A stretch of 64,000 nucleotides of DNA from Caulobacteraceae bacterium. GTDB lineage: Bacteria; Pseudomonadota; Alphaproteobacteria; Caulobacterales; Caulobacteraceae. The stretch spans positions 61,379 to 125,378 of the forward strand of contig JANWHQ010000091.1 of NCBI GenBank assembly GCA_025450315.1, written 5' to 3'. The stretch's first letter is position 1. Each line of letters starts with the position of its first letter. Positions 8,298-16,674 of this stretch are shown here, piece by piece. Under the pieces are notes generated by a model. It ran no database searches, had not been told where the DNA came from, and saw only the letters and a program-made list of their open reading frames with translations. Both the position numbers and the translations under genes were made by a program.

Positions 8298-10088
8298 TCA
8301 GGGCAGGGCGAAGACGTAGAGCACGTTGGCGTTCTGGGTCTGGAACTCTGGCGTCATGCGGCCCAGGCCCGACGCCTCGGGCGACGAGCCGGTGCCCACC
8401 GCCACATATTCCTTGCCGCCGACGCCATAGGCGATGGGGAAGCCCGAGATCGGGGCCGACAGGTTGACGTCCCAGAGAGCCCTGCCGGTGCGGTCGTCGA
8501 GGCCATGAAAGTGGCCGACCGCGTCCGCCGCGAAGATCACCCCGCCGCCGGTGTCGACCAGCGACATGGTGCCGGCGCGCTGCTGGTATTTCCACTCGGT
8601 CTTGCCGGTGACCGCGCTGATCGCCTGGATGGTCCCGACGTTGGTTTCGCCCGGCGCCATCACCGCCCGGTAGTCGATGTCCATCCCGAGCTGGCCGGGC
8701 CCGGTCTTCGGGCCCGCGCTGGTCACCACGCTGCACAGGTTCTGCAACGGCTCGACCATCAGGTGGGTCTCGGGATTGTAGGCGCCTGCGGTCCAGTTCT
8801 TGCCGCCGGTGAAGGCCGGGCAGATGTCGAGCGCCTGGTCCGGATGGGTGAACTCGGCGGCGGGGTTGTTGATCGGCCGGCCGGTCTTCACGTCGATGCC
8901 CTCCAGCACGTTCTGGCGCACGGTCGGCCGGGCCCACAGGAACTCGCCGGTCTTGCGGTCCAGGGTGTAGATGATGCCGGTCTTGCCGGGCGCGCCGGTC
9001 AGCACCTGGCGCACCTCTCCGGGCTTCAGCCTGGGATTGATCCACGGCACGGACTTGGGGTCCGGCGCCACGGCGGTGTCGACCAGCAGCCGCTCGAAGG
9101 TGTGGTCGAAGTCCCAGAAGTCGTGGATGTGCTGGTAGTGCCAGACGATCCTGCCCGTGTTCACGTCCAGCGCGATCGTCGAGGTCATGTACAGGTAGTC
9201 CTTGTCGTTGCCGGCCAGCTCGAACTTGGGCGTCGGCGAGGCGATGGACGTCCCGTAGTAGATCAGGTGGAGATCGGGGTCGTAGCTGGGAGGGTTCCAG
9301 GTCCCGACCGTGACCCGCTTGTCGCGGGGCGTGTCGCCCCAGGTGTCGCCGCCCGGCTGGCCCGGCAGGGCGACGGTGTGGGTGCGCCAAAGCTCCTTGC
9401 CGGTGAGGGCGTCGTTGGCCACCACCACGCAGGCGTCCGGTCCGCCCGCGACCGCGCAGGCGCGCCCGGAGATCACCTTGCCGTCGGCCACGATCGGGCC
9501 TGCGCTCGGGCCGCCCGGCTGCTTGTGGTGGTCGGTGACCTGGGCCTCCCAGACCTGCTTGCCCGTCCTGGCGTCCACCGCATAGACGGTCCCGTCGCCG
9601 CCCGAGCTGAACAGCAGATCGCCCCAGATGGCGATGTTGCGCTTGGTCCCGCCGCGGCCCTTGAAGTCGGCCGGATACTTGCGCTCGTTATGCCAGATCG
9701 GCGTCCCGGTGGCGGCGTCGACCGCCTCGATCCGGTCGCCGGGCTCGGGGATGTACATCACTCCGTCGTGCACCAGGGGCGTGCCTTCGAAGCCGCCGGC
9801 GGGCAGGGTGCGGGCCCACATCAGCCGAAGGCCGGCGACGTTCTGCGGCGTGATCTGCTTCAGCGGGCTGAAGCCCCAGCTGTTCAGCGTCCGGCGCCAC
9901 ATCAGCCAGTCGGCGGGGGCCGGGTGCTGGAGCATGGCGTCGGTGACGGGGGTGTAGGGCCGGGTCGGCGCGGCCTCGGGCGCCGCCGGATTGGCCACCG
10001 AGTCCTCGGGCGCCGCCAGGGCCGGACCAGTCGCGAGCAAGGCCGCCATCCCCGCCGCCATCAGGACGGCTCCACGCAAGCTGGACAT
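8298..10088 (-). CDS. Periplasmic PQQ-dependent dehydrogenase (quinoprotein, eight-bladed propeller type)
   Basis: A 596-residue exported quinoprotein. The start ATG at 10088 is preferred because it has GAGGGAGA upstream and gives a signal peptide (MSSLRGAVLMAAGMAALL, cut near ALAA). Tryptophan-docking repeats recur (DARTGKQVWEAQ, DRKTGEFLWARP, DDRTGRALWDVN), and HIHDFWDFD near residue 322 aligns with the catalytic Asp region of methanol/ethanol dehydrogenases. I see no CXXCH haem site and no adjacent Cys-Cys pair; one Cys pair (RACAVAGGPDACV) is spaced instead. So it is a soluble, non-haem enzyme that must pass electrons to a separate cytochrome. The substrate, an alcohol or sugar, is unknown. 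PQQ synthesis genes are not in the window. Confidence 0.9.
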   Translation of the reverse strand: MSSLRGAVLMAAGMAALLATGPALAAPEDSVANPAAPEAAPTRPYTPVTDAMLQHPAPADWLMWRRTLNSWGFSPLKQITPQNVAGLRLMWARTLPAGGFEGTPLVHDGVMYIPEPGDRIEAVDAATGTPIWHNERKYPADFKGRGGTKRNIAIWGDLLFSSGGDGTVYAVDARTGKQVWEAQVTDHHKQPGGPSAGPIVADGKVISGRACAVAGGPDACVVVANDALTGKELWRTHTVALPGQPGGDTWGDTPRDKRVTVGTWNPPSYDPDLHLIYYGTSIASPTPKFELAGNDKDYLYMTSTIALDVNTGRIVWHYQHIHDFWDFDHTFERLLVDTAVAPDPKSVPWINPRLKPGEVRQVLTGAPGKTGIIYTLDRKTGEFLWARPTVRQNVLEGIDVKTGRPINNPAAEFTHPDQALDICPAFTGGKNWTAGAYNPETHLMVEPLQNLCSVVTSAGPKTGPGQLGMDIDYRAVMAPGETNVGTIQAISAVTGKTEWKYQQRAGTMSLVDTGGGVIFAADAVGHFHGLDDRTGRALWDVNLSAPISGFPIAYGVGGKEYVAVGTGSSPEASGLGRMTPEFQTQNANVLYVFALP

Positions 10089-10247
10089 GTTCCGAAATCT
10101 CCCTCGCCGACGCGCTCTTGCGGGCAGGTTCAGGCCCGCGCCCCTTGACCGGAGACGGCAGCTTAGCCGGTTATGGCGTGGCGGCGTAAGGGCCCACACG
10201 GCCTCGTCAGGGGAACGGGTTTCGCCGGGCGAACGGCAAAAAGAAGA

Positions 10248-10442
10248 TCAGCCTTCGTCCTGGAAGATGGCCTCGATCGGCTGGCCGAAGACGCGGGCGA
10301 TCCTGAAGGCCAGGGGCAGGCTGGGGTCGTATTTGCCCGTCTCGATGGCGTTGACGCTCTGGCGCGAGACCCCGAGCTGTTCGCCGAGGTCCCCCTGGCT
10401 CCAGCCCCGTTCGGCCCTTAGCTCGCGCAGGCGGTTCATCAT
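10248..10442 (-). CDS. Small Xre-family HTH transcriptional regulator
   Basis: A 64-residue protein made of one Cro/C1-type helix-turn-helix: WSQGDLGEQLGVSRQSVNAI covers helices 2 and 3, followed by ETGKYDPSLPLAFRIARVF. This is the short YozG/SinR-like class that ends just after the DNA-binding domain. Its first ATG overlaps the stop of the upstream membrane-protein gene by ATGA, so the two are co-translated. Pairing of a stand-alone Xre protein with a multi-pass membrane protein is a recurring arrangement, often autoregulatory. Target sites cannot be seen. Confidence 0.9.
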   Translation of the reverse strand: MMNRLRELRAERGWSQGDLGEQLGVSRQSVNAIETGKYDPSLPLAFRIARVFGQPIEAIFQDEG

Positions 10443-11077
10443 CCATAGCGCCTGCGTGTGAAGACGTTGGCCACGCCCAGGATGGCCGACCAGATCGGAA
10501 CGATCACCCAGGCGTCCACGTGAGGCGCCAGCTGGAACATCTCCAGGAACCCCCAGATCGCGCAGAGCATAAGCACCGCGCCGGAGGCCCAAAGGCTGCT
10601 CTCGATCTGGACCTGGCGCTGGAACTCGTCCGTCTCCTCGCGCAGGTAGAGGCCCATGCTGGCGAACATGCCGCTGACGGCGAGCCCGGGCAGAATGGCG
10701 ATCGCATAGGCCAGGGGGCCGGGCGCCGGATGGCTGCCATTGACGAAGATCGCCACCATCAGGGCCGCCACATAACAGCAGGTCGAGATGAACATGCGGC
10801 GGCGATAGGTCCTGGCGGCGGGCGTCGTGGTCATGCAGGCCTTGACCGCCTTGCCGCGGGTCCACAGGCCCACCAGGGCCAGGATCGCGACGGCATAGGC
10901 GGCCGTGGCGGCGATTGGCGTCCATGGCGGCGCATGATGTGCGTGAAGCCATGTCATGCCCTCGTAGTAGACCGCCATCAGCACCGCCGTGGCGGCGACG
11001 ATCTGCAGGAACGCCAGGACGGCGCGGCCGGTGAGGCCGGACGGCGCATCGTTGGATTGGGCGAGGTCGGGAGCCAT
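10439..11077 (-). CDS. Multi-pass membrane protein co-encoded with Xre regulator
   Basis: A 212-residue integral membrane protein with about six hydrophobic helices (for example VLAFLQIVAATAVLMAVYY, FISTCCYVAALMVAIFV, LAYAIAILPGLAVSGMF, WVIVPIWSAILGVANVF). Loops are short, with no enzyme motif. It resembles hypothetical membrane proteins that precede small Xre regulators. The stop overlaps the start of the Xre gene (ATGA). The ATG at 11077 follows an AAGGAGG ribosome site at about 8 nt. It may sense membrane state or a small ligand, or simply be the regulated gene; neither is shown by the sequence. Confidence 0.82.
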   Translation of the reverse strand: MAPDLAQSNDAPSGLTGRAVLAFLQIVAATAVLMAVYYEGMTWLHAHHAPPWTPIAATAAYAVAILALVGLWTRGKAVKACMTTTPAARTYRRRMFISTCCYVAALMVAIFVNGSHPAPGPLAYAIAILPGLAVSGMFASMGLYLREETDEFQRQVQIESSLWASGAVLMLCAIWGFLEMFQLAPHVDAWVIVPIWSAILGVANVFTRRRYG

Positions 11078-11139
11078 GGCGGCCTCCTTGCTGTGTCAAG
11101 GAAGCTTTACGATCGAGTCTTGCCGGAGTCAAGCGACCT

Positions 11140-12417
11140 TTACAGGACGTCGTGCCCGGGCGGTAGCGGCGCGACCGTACCGAAGGCGCGGCCCTTGGCC
11201 TCCGGACCGAAGCCGACGAACAGCGCGACCAGCACCGCCACCACGGCGCAGACCAGCGCCAGGGCCAGGCCGTAGTTGTCGTGGTGGCTCTCCGCGATGC
11301 GGGCCTGGATGAAGGCGTTGGCGGCCGCGAACAGGTTGCCGAGCTGGTAGGCGAAGCCGGGGAAGGCGCCCCTGGCGCCCTCGGGCGACAGCTCGTTCAG
11401 GTGGGCCGGCACCACGCCCCAGGCGCCCTGGACCGCGATCTGGATCAGGAAGGCGCCGGCGCCCAAGAGCAGCGGGGTCGCCGAGAAGGCCCAGAGCGGG
11501 ATCGCCGGCAGGGCCAGGAGCGCGGCCAGGACGATCGCCTTGCGCCGCCCGATCCGCTCCGACAGCGTCCCGAAGATCAGCCCGCCCACCACCGCGCCCA
11601 GGTTCAGCACGATGGTCAGGGTGGTGACGACCGCCGGGGAGAAGTGGTGCTGCTTCCTGAGGAAGGTCGGGTAGAGGTCCTGGGTGCCGTGGCTGAAGAA
11701 GTTGAAGGCCGTCATCATCAACACGACGTAGGCAAGGAACAGCCACTTGCCGCGCATGGCCTTGAGGAAGCTGCCGTGCAGTTCGCCCTTCAGCTTGGCG
11801 TTGTCGCGCGCCGCCTCCCAGGCCGGCGATTCGGGCACGTTGCGCCGGATGTAGAGGATCAGGAGCGCGGGCAGGGCGCCCAGGGCCAGCAGTCCCCGCC
11901 AGCCGATGGCGGGCAGGAACAGGTTGGCGATGGCGGCCAGGAAGTAGCCCATCGGATAGCCCTCCTGCAGGATGCCGGAGACCACGCCGCGGCTCTTGGC
12001 CGGGATGCTTTCCAGAACCAGCGAGGAGCCGATGCCCCACTCGCCGCCCATGGCGAAGCCGAACAAGCACCTCAGGATCAGGAGCACGGTGAGGTTCGGC
12101 GAGAAGGCCGAGGCGACGGCCAGCACCGAATAGAGCGCCACGTCAATCATCAGCACCGGCCGGCGACCGAAGTGGTCCGCCAGGCGACCGAAGACCAAGG
12201 CGCCCAGGGGTCGGGCGGCGAGGGTCAGGGTCAGGGCGACACTGACCTCGGAGATCTTCACCTCATGGCCAGGGGTGGAGAAGTCCTTGGCGATGTCGGT
12301 CAGCACGAAGGTCAGCAGGAAGAAATCGAAGGCGTCGAGGGCCCAGCCGAGCAGGGCGGCCAGGAAGGCCGCGCGCTGGTTCTTGTCCAGCGCCTTCAGC
12401 TCGTCGACGATGACCAT
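11140..12417 (-). CDS. MFS transporter, sialate/lactate:H+ symporter-like (SHS group)
   Basis: A 425-residue inner-membrane permease with 12 hydrophobic helices. The N-terminal GWALDAFDFFLLTFVL and the loop motif GRLADHFGRRPVLM (MFS motif A) are seen, and GGEWGIGSSLVLE matches the NanT/Jen1 group of monocarboxylate or sialate symporters. Family membership suggests a small organic acid as substrate. The start ATG at 12417 has GGGAGC at about 6 nt. No catabolic genes for a specific acid are adjacent, so the substrate is not determined. It is divergent from the CDGSH gene. Confidence 0.88.
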   Translation of the reverse strand: MVIVDELKALDKNQRAAFLAALLGWALDAFDFFLLTFVLTDIAKDFSTPGHEVKISEVSVALTLTLAARPLGALVFGRLADHFGRRPVLMIDVALYSVLAVASAFSPNLTVLLILRCLFGFAMGGEWGIGSSLVLESIPAKSRGVVSGILQEGYPMGYFLAAIANLFLPAIGWRGLLALGALPALLILYIRRNVPESPAWEAARDNAKLKGELHGSFLKAMRGKWLFLAYVVLMMTAFNFFSHGTQDLYPTFLRKQHHFSPAVVTTLTIVLNLGAVVGGLIFGTLSERIGRRKAIVLAALLALPAIPLWAFSATPLLLGAGAFLIQIAVQGAWGVVPAHLNELSPEGARGAFPGFAYQLGNLFAAANAFIQARIAESHHDNYGLALALVCAVVAVLVALFVGFGPEAKGRAFGTVAPLPPGHDVL

Positions 12418-12522
12418 GTCCAGCTCCCGCGTCGTCTGGCGTCATAAGGGGCTGCGCCGCCCGGCTCTGGCAAGTCCGGGAGGGTTGCGGATAAGCTCGC
12501 GACGACAGAAGAGGATCACGCC

Positions 12523-12762
12523 ATGACAGAAGCCGTCGTCGCCCAGAAGTTCCCCTACGGCGTCGAGGTCGAGGCCGGGAAGACCTACTTCTGGTGCGCC
12601 TGCGGGCGCTCGCAGAACCAGCCCTTCTGCGACGGCTCGCACAAGGTGACCAGCCTCACGCCGGTCGCCTACAAGGCCGAGGCCGCGGGCCGGGTGTTCT
12701 TCTGCGGCTGCAAGGCCACGGCCAACGCCCCGCTCTGCGACGGGACCCATAAGGGGCTCTGA
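12523..12762 (+). CDS. CDGSH iron-sulfur domain protein with two clusters
   Basis: A 79-residue soluble protein with two complete CDGSH motifs. The first uses Cys25, Cys27, Cys36 and His40 (CACG ... CDGSH); the second uses Cys61, Cys63, Cys72 and His76 (CGCK ... CDGTH). Each would bind a [2Fe-2S] cluster by the 3-Cys/1-His ligation known from mitoNEET-type proteins; tandem copies in one small chain resemble the MiNT subgroup. There is no membrane anchor. The family is linked to redox sensing or cluster transfer; the specific role here is unknown. A purine-rich site (AGAGGA) precedes the ATG. Confidence 0.93.
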   Translation: MTEAVVAQKFPYGVEVEAGKTYFWCACGRSQNQPFCDGSHKVTSLTPVAYKAEAAGRVFFCGCKATANAPLCDGTHKGL

Positions 12763-12777
12763 CCAGGCGCCCGCCCG

Positions 12778-12855
12778 TCAGCGCGTGATCTTCAGGATCC
12801 GGCCCTTGGCGTTGTCGGTGATCAGGTAGGGCGCAGCGACGGGCTCCCGGCCAGG
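12778..12855 (-). pseudogene. Possible remnant of a beta-propeller dehydrogenase C-terminus
   Basis: Read on the minus strand in the same frame as the neighbouring esterase, just past its TAG stop, 25 codons are open and end in TGA. They encode REPVAAPYLITDNAKGRIL followed by KITR. The pattern of a short beta strand, TDNAxGRI and a terminal RIxKIT is like the last blade of sorbosone/glucose dehydrogenase or NHL-type propellers. There is no start codon or ribosome site. I infer a leftover tail from a deleted gene; it may also be chance. Confidence 0.3.
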
Positions 12856-14343
12856 CTAGTTGGGCGGCCGCTGCGGCAGGCTGGCGTCCAGCTCCATGCG
12901 GGCCCGCTCGTAGCCGGGCTCAGCCCTGGGACCGTCGTTGGTGAACACCTCGACCGTCTGGGTCCGGGGCGTGAAGCGCGGCCAGTCGGGGCTGGGGACG
13001 CCGGTCCTGGCGAAGTTGGTCCAGCGCGACTCCATGGCCCCGATGATCACCGGGTCGTTGGCGTCCTTGCCGGGCGAGGTGGGCTCGGTGCCGAACACCT
13101 CGTAGACCTCGTCGAAATGCGAGGCGCCGGGCGTCTTCCCCACCTGCGAGGGCCGCAGGTAGTTGAAGGAATAGACGTAGGTGGGCAGGCCGTTGGCGGC
13201 GGCGCCCAGCGCGGTCTGGCGGTTGTTCCAGGTCATCACCAGGTCGGTGGCGAGCTGGCCCTGCACCAGCTTGGGATCGTGTGTCCCGTAGCCGTCGTAG
13301 ACCTGCATGATCCGGGGCCACGCGGCGGCATAGGTCTTGTCGAGGTCCTTGGCCGCGGCGGGGAAGGCGCCGGCCTCGTAGGAATTGGTGCCGAAGATGA
13401 TCGGCACGTGCGCCACGTTCCCCGCCTTGAAGGCCGGGATCACGTCCTGGGGCAGCACCACGCCGTCCACCATCGGCGGGGAGCCGGCGCCGGCGAGCAC
13501 GGCGGCGGCCGGCACGGCGCGCAGGGCGGCGGGATCGTCGGAGGCGACGCCCCAGCTGGCGGCCGTCTTGCGGGCGTCGGCCTCGGCGGTCTCCAGGTCC
13601 CTCAGCTTCACCGGGCCGCCGGATTCGACGATGGCCTTGTGGAACAGGCCCCGGGCCAGGGGCGAGATCATCATCATGTCGACCGCCCCGCCGCCGGCGC
13701 TCTCGCCGAAGATGGTGACGTTGTCGGGATCGCCGCCGAACTGGGCGATGTTGGCCTTCACCCACTTCAAGGCCGCGACCATGTCCAACAGCCCATAGTT
13801 GGCCGCCGGCCCGCCCTTGGCCTCCTTGACCAGGGCCGGGTGGGCGAAGAAGCCGAACTTGCCGAGGCGGTAGGCGGTGGTGACCACGATCACCCCGTGC
13901 CTGGCCAGGCTGGTCCCGTCGGTCTCGTGCCAGGCGGTCATGCCGAACTGGAAGCCGCCGCCGTGGATGTAGAGCATCACCGGCCGCTTGGGCGTCTTGG
14001 GACCGTCGGCGGCCCAGACGTTCAGATAGAGGCAGTCCTCGCTGCGCGGCAGGTTCGCGCCGGGCGCGGTGGGCGGGCCGTTCTGCAGGCAGGGCGGGCC
14101 GAACTGGTCGGCGGTCTTGACCCCGGTCCAGGCGGCGGGGGCCTGGGGCGCGCGCCAGCGCAGTGCGCCCACCGGCGGGGCGGCGAAGGGAATGCCGAGC
14201 CAGGCGGTCACCCCGTCCTGGTCCACGCCCTTGACCAGCCCTTGCTGGGTCGCCACCGGCGCGGAATCGGCGTGGGCCGCTCCCTGGACCGCCAGCATGG
14301 AAACCGCGGCGATCGCCGCCGCGAGCAGGCGCATGCCCCCCAT
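12856..14343 (-). CDS. Type B carboxylesterase, secreted
   Basis: A 495-residue alpha/beta hydrolase of the carboxylesterase type B/PnbA family, hydrolysing ester bonds of small or lipophilic substrates. It has a signal peptide (MGGMRLLAAAIAAVSMLAV, cut near GAAHA), the EDCLYLNVW signature, the oxyanion motif HGGGFQFG and the nucleophile elbow FGESAGGG. Three ATGs occur close together; 14343 is chosen because GGGGAG lies 6 nt upstream, whereas it abuts the first ATG at 14349. The length is normal for the family. Substrate unknown; it is probably periplasmic or exported. Confidence 0.92.
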   Translation of the reverse strand: MGGMRLLAAAIAAVSMLAVQGAAHADSAPVATQQGLVKGVDQDGVTAWLGIPFAAPPVGALRWRAPQAPAAWTGVKTADQFGPPCLQNGPPTAPGANLPRSEDCLYLNVWAADGPKTPKRPVMLYIHGGGFQFGMTAWHETDGTSLARHGVIVVTTAYRLGKFGFFAHPALVKEAKGGPAANYGLLDMVAALKWVKANIAQFGGDPDNVTIFGESAGGGAVDMMMISPLARGLFHKAIVESGGPVKLRDLETAEADARKTAASWGVASDDPAALRAVPAAAVLAGAGSPPMVDGVVLPQDVIPAFKAGNVAHVPIIFGTNSYEAGAFPAAAKDLDKTYAAAWPRIMQVYDGYGTHDPKLVQGQLATDLVMTWNNRQTALGAAANGLPTYVYSFNYLRPSQVGKTPGASHFDEVYEVFGTEPTSPGKDANDPVIIGAMESRWTNFARTGVPSPDWPRFTPRTQTVEVFTNDGPRAEPGYERARMELDASLPQRPPN

Positions 14344-14375
14344 CGTCATCTCCCCGAAGTTTCGTGGGGGCGAGC

Positions 14376-16046
14376 TTAGGCCCCCGGGCCGCGCGGCGCC
14401 AACTGGCCGATCAGGTCCGCGACGAGGGTATCGCTGAATCGCTGGGGCAGCTCGGTCAGGCCCCAGCCGGCGTTGAAGGTCACGATCTCGGACAGCTCGG
14501 CCGACATCCTGGCCATCTCCGCCTCGTCCAGGGCGCACAGGCGGCGCACCTGGTCGTTGACCATGTCGAACCGGCGGCGCGGATCCAGCTCCTCGTCGTA
14601 GCGCTCGTCCAGCACGCCCGAGAAGGTCTCGAAGCCGTAGCCGCGCAGCATGCCCAGCGAGCCCGGGTTGCCGAGGACCAGGAACGGATGGAAGGCCAGC
14701 AGCGGCTTGAACGGCTTCTCCGTGACGCGGTGCGGACGGGGGCTCATCTCCGTCTCGGTGACCACGGTGAACCAGGACTGCCGGTAGGGGTCCAGGTCGC
14801 CGGCGCGCAGGCTGCGCGAGCGCGGCTTGCCGCGGATCCTGGGCTCGTTCTCGATGAAAAGCGAGCGGCCCAGAGACTCCAGGCGGTCCATCAGCGGCAG
14901 CAGCGCCTCGACCTCGTCCTGGAACCCGGGGATGGCCCGCAGCCGGTTGGTGAGGGCCTGGCGGGTGAAGATTTCCTCATCGGGCCCTTCGGCGAAGCCG
15001 CCGGAGGAGATCCAGCCGTGGTCCCACAGGCCGTCGCGCATGAGGCCCAGCAGGAACAGCGCCTTGAGCGGCCGCAGGGTGTAGTTCAGGCACACGAAGC
15101 GGCGCGGGCGTTCGGCCGGCCGCTTCAGGTATTCCGCCAGCCTGTGCTCGAACACCCTGGGCCCGATCCGGACGAATTCCCTGAGCACCCGGTAGATGTA
15201 GGCGTCGAACACCCAGGTCCGCATGGGCGGCGCGCCCTCGGCCGCGCACCAGGCCTCCTGGTCGGCGGCGTATCGCCGGTCCTGGGTCACGTAGAGCGCG
15301 CGGGAAGGCTCGGCGCCGTGCGCGGCCAGGAAGGCGCGGAGCCTGAGACTTTCGGCGGCCGTGTGCGGGAAGCCTTCGCTGGAGGCGTCGAAGACGATCG
15401 TGGCCAGGCCGCGCCGCACCCGCTCCCATTGCGCGTCGGCGACGTGTCTGGCGTCCTCGAGGTAGTCCCCCACCTCGGCGTGGGGAAAGACCACGGCGTC
15501 CGCGGCCTCGACCAGGGGGTCGCCCACATGCCGGGCGATCAACCGTGGATCGGAGACCATGGAGAACGCCGTGGGCGCTCGCCCGGCGATGGCCAGCCGC
15601 ACCGGAGCGCAATCCGCCGCCTCGGCGGGGCCGGGCCGGACCTTGGGGGCCGTCGCGGCCCCCGGCAGGGCGCCGGCCGCCGGCGTCTCGTCCGCGGCCC
15701 GGGCCTGGTCGAGCGCGGCGGCGAGCGCCTGGACCTGCCGCCTGGCCCGCGCCGCCGCGGCCGACCAGCGCGCCGCATAGGCGTCATCGAGCCGGAGCGG
15801 CCGACGCTCGGTGACCAGCGCCTCGAACAGCGATTGGGCCTCGTCCGCCTGGGCGTCGCGCTCGGCCTCGAGCTGGGCCAGCCGTCGCCTGATCTGGTCG
15901 TCCTTGACGCGCCTGTGGGCCAGGGCCTCGGCCAGGCGGCGGCGGGCGAGGCGCTCCTCGCGAAGCCGCCGGCCCAGGGTGAACGGCTTCAGGAGCCAGG
16001 TCCCGACGACCCCCGCAAACCAGCCTCCGCCTCGCCCCTGCAGCAC
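14376..16046 (-). CDS. Large uncharacterised protein with TEK-KP-HPF glycosyltransferase-like C-terminal motif
   Basis: About 556 residues. The N-terminal third is rich in Arg, Ala and Glu and looks like a coiled coil (RRRLAQLEAERDAQADEAQS). The C-terminal half contains VTEKPFKPLLAFHPFLVLG, then GYGFETFSGVLDERYDEE and a conserved Arg/Asp tail. This pattern occurs in hypothetical proteins of phage and surface-polysaccharide loci, some of which look like degenerate glycosyltransferases. I cannot assign an activity. The start is uncertain: the open frame extends into the neighbour, so GTG at 16046 (weak purine site) or GTG at 16085 is more plausible. It probably lacks a signal peptide. Confidence 0.72.
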   Translation of the reverse strand: MLQGRGGGWFAGVVGTWLLKPFTLGRRLREERLARRRLAEALAHRRVKDDQIRRRLAQLEAERDAQADEAQSLFEALVTERRPLRLDDAYAARWSAAAARARRQVQALAAALDQARAADETPAAGALPGAATAPKVRPGPAEAADCAPVRLAIAGRAPTAFSMVSDPRLIARHVGDPLVEAADAVVFPHAEVGDYLEDARHVADAQWERVRRGLATIVFDASSEGFPHTAAESLRLRAFLAAHGAEPSRALYVTQDRRYAADQEAWCAAEGAPPMRTWVFDAYIYRVLREFVRIGPRVFEHRLAEYLKRPAERPRRFVCLNYTLRPLKALFLLGLMRDGLWDHGWISSGGFAEGPDEEIFTRQALTNRLRAIPGFQDEVEALLPLMDRLESLGRSLFIENEPRIRGKPRSRSLRAGDLDPYRQSWFTVVTETEMSPRPHRVTEKPFKPLLAFHPFLVLGNPGSLGMLRGYGFETFSGVLDERYDEELDPRRRFDMVNDQVRRLCALDEAEMARMSAELSEIVTFNAGWGLTELPQRFSDTLVADLIGQLAPRGPGA

Positions 16047-16105
16047 CGTTCCGTCTCGATCGCCCTGTGTCCTTGGGTTGAACACGCGCCCTAGGGGATG
16101 ACAAG

Positions 16106-16579
16106 TCAGCCCTCGGCGGCGGCCTCCAGGGCGGCGACGTCGAGCTTGCGCATCTTGAGCATGGCGGCCATCACCCGCTGGGCCTTGGCGCGGTCCGGAT
16201 CGCCCAGCAGCCGCGGCAGGGCGCGCGGGACGATCTGCCAGGAAAGTCCGAAGCGGTCCTTGAGCCAGCCGCATTGGCTGGGCTGGCCGCCGCTGTCGAT
16301 CAGGGCGTCCCAGTAGCGGTCCACCTCGGCCTGGTCGGCGCAGTCCACCGACATGGAGAAGGCCTCGCTGAGCTTGAACACGGGGCCGCCGTTCAGCGCG
16401 GTCACCGCCAGGCCGTCGAGTTCGAAGCTGACGGTCATCACCGAGCCGGACTTGCCGGGCCCCGCCTCGCCATAGCGGCTCAGGTTGGTGATCTTCGAAT
16501 TGGGGAACAGCGAGACGTAGAGGTTCGCGGCCTCTTCAGCCTGGTCGTCGAACCAGAGGAACGGGGAAATCCTGCTCAT
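16106..16579 (-). CDS. VOC-fold (PhnB/3-demethylubiquinone methyltransferase-like) protein
   Basis: A 157-residue single-domain protein of the glyoxalase/VOC superfamily, PhnB-like. The N-terminus ISPFLWFDDQAEEAANLY is the usual opening, followed by FELDGLAVTALNGGP and a C-terminal GWLKDRFGLSWQIVP. Members of this group form dimers; several are annotated as 3-demethylubiquinone-9 3-methyltransferases without proof, so that name should not be taken as function. The ATG at 16579 is chosen because AAGGACAAGG lies directly upstream. It is cytosolic; its substrate is unknown. Confidence 0.9.
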   Translation of the reverse strand: MSRISPFLWFDDQAEEAANLYVSLFPNSKITNLSRYGEAGPGKSGSVMTVSFELDGLAVTALNGGPVFKLSEAFSMSVDCADQAEVDRYWDALIDSGGQPSQCGWLKDRFGLSWQIVPRALPRLLGDPDRAKAQRVMAAMLKMRKLDVAALEAAAEG

Positions 16580-16674
16580 GACCTTGTCCTTTCCGCAGCC
16601 TTCGCCCTGAGGACGCCGGGCGGTGAGGAAATCCGACACCGTCCGCGGATATTTCCGGCCGGGCGGCCGAGGCG

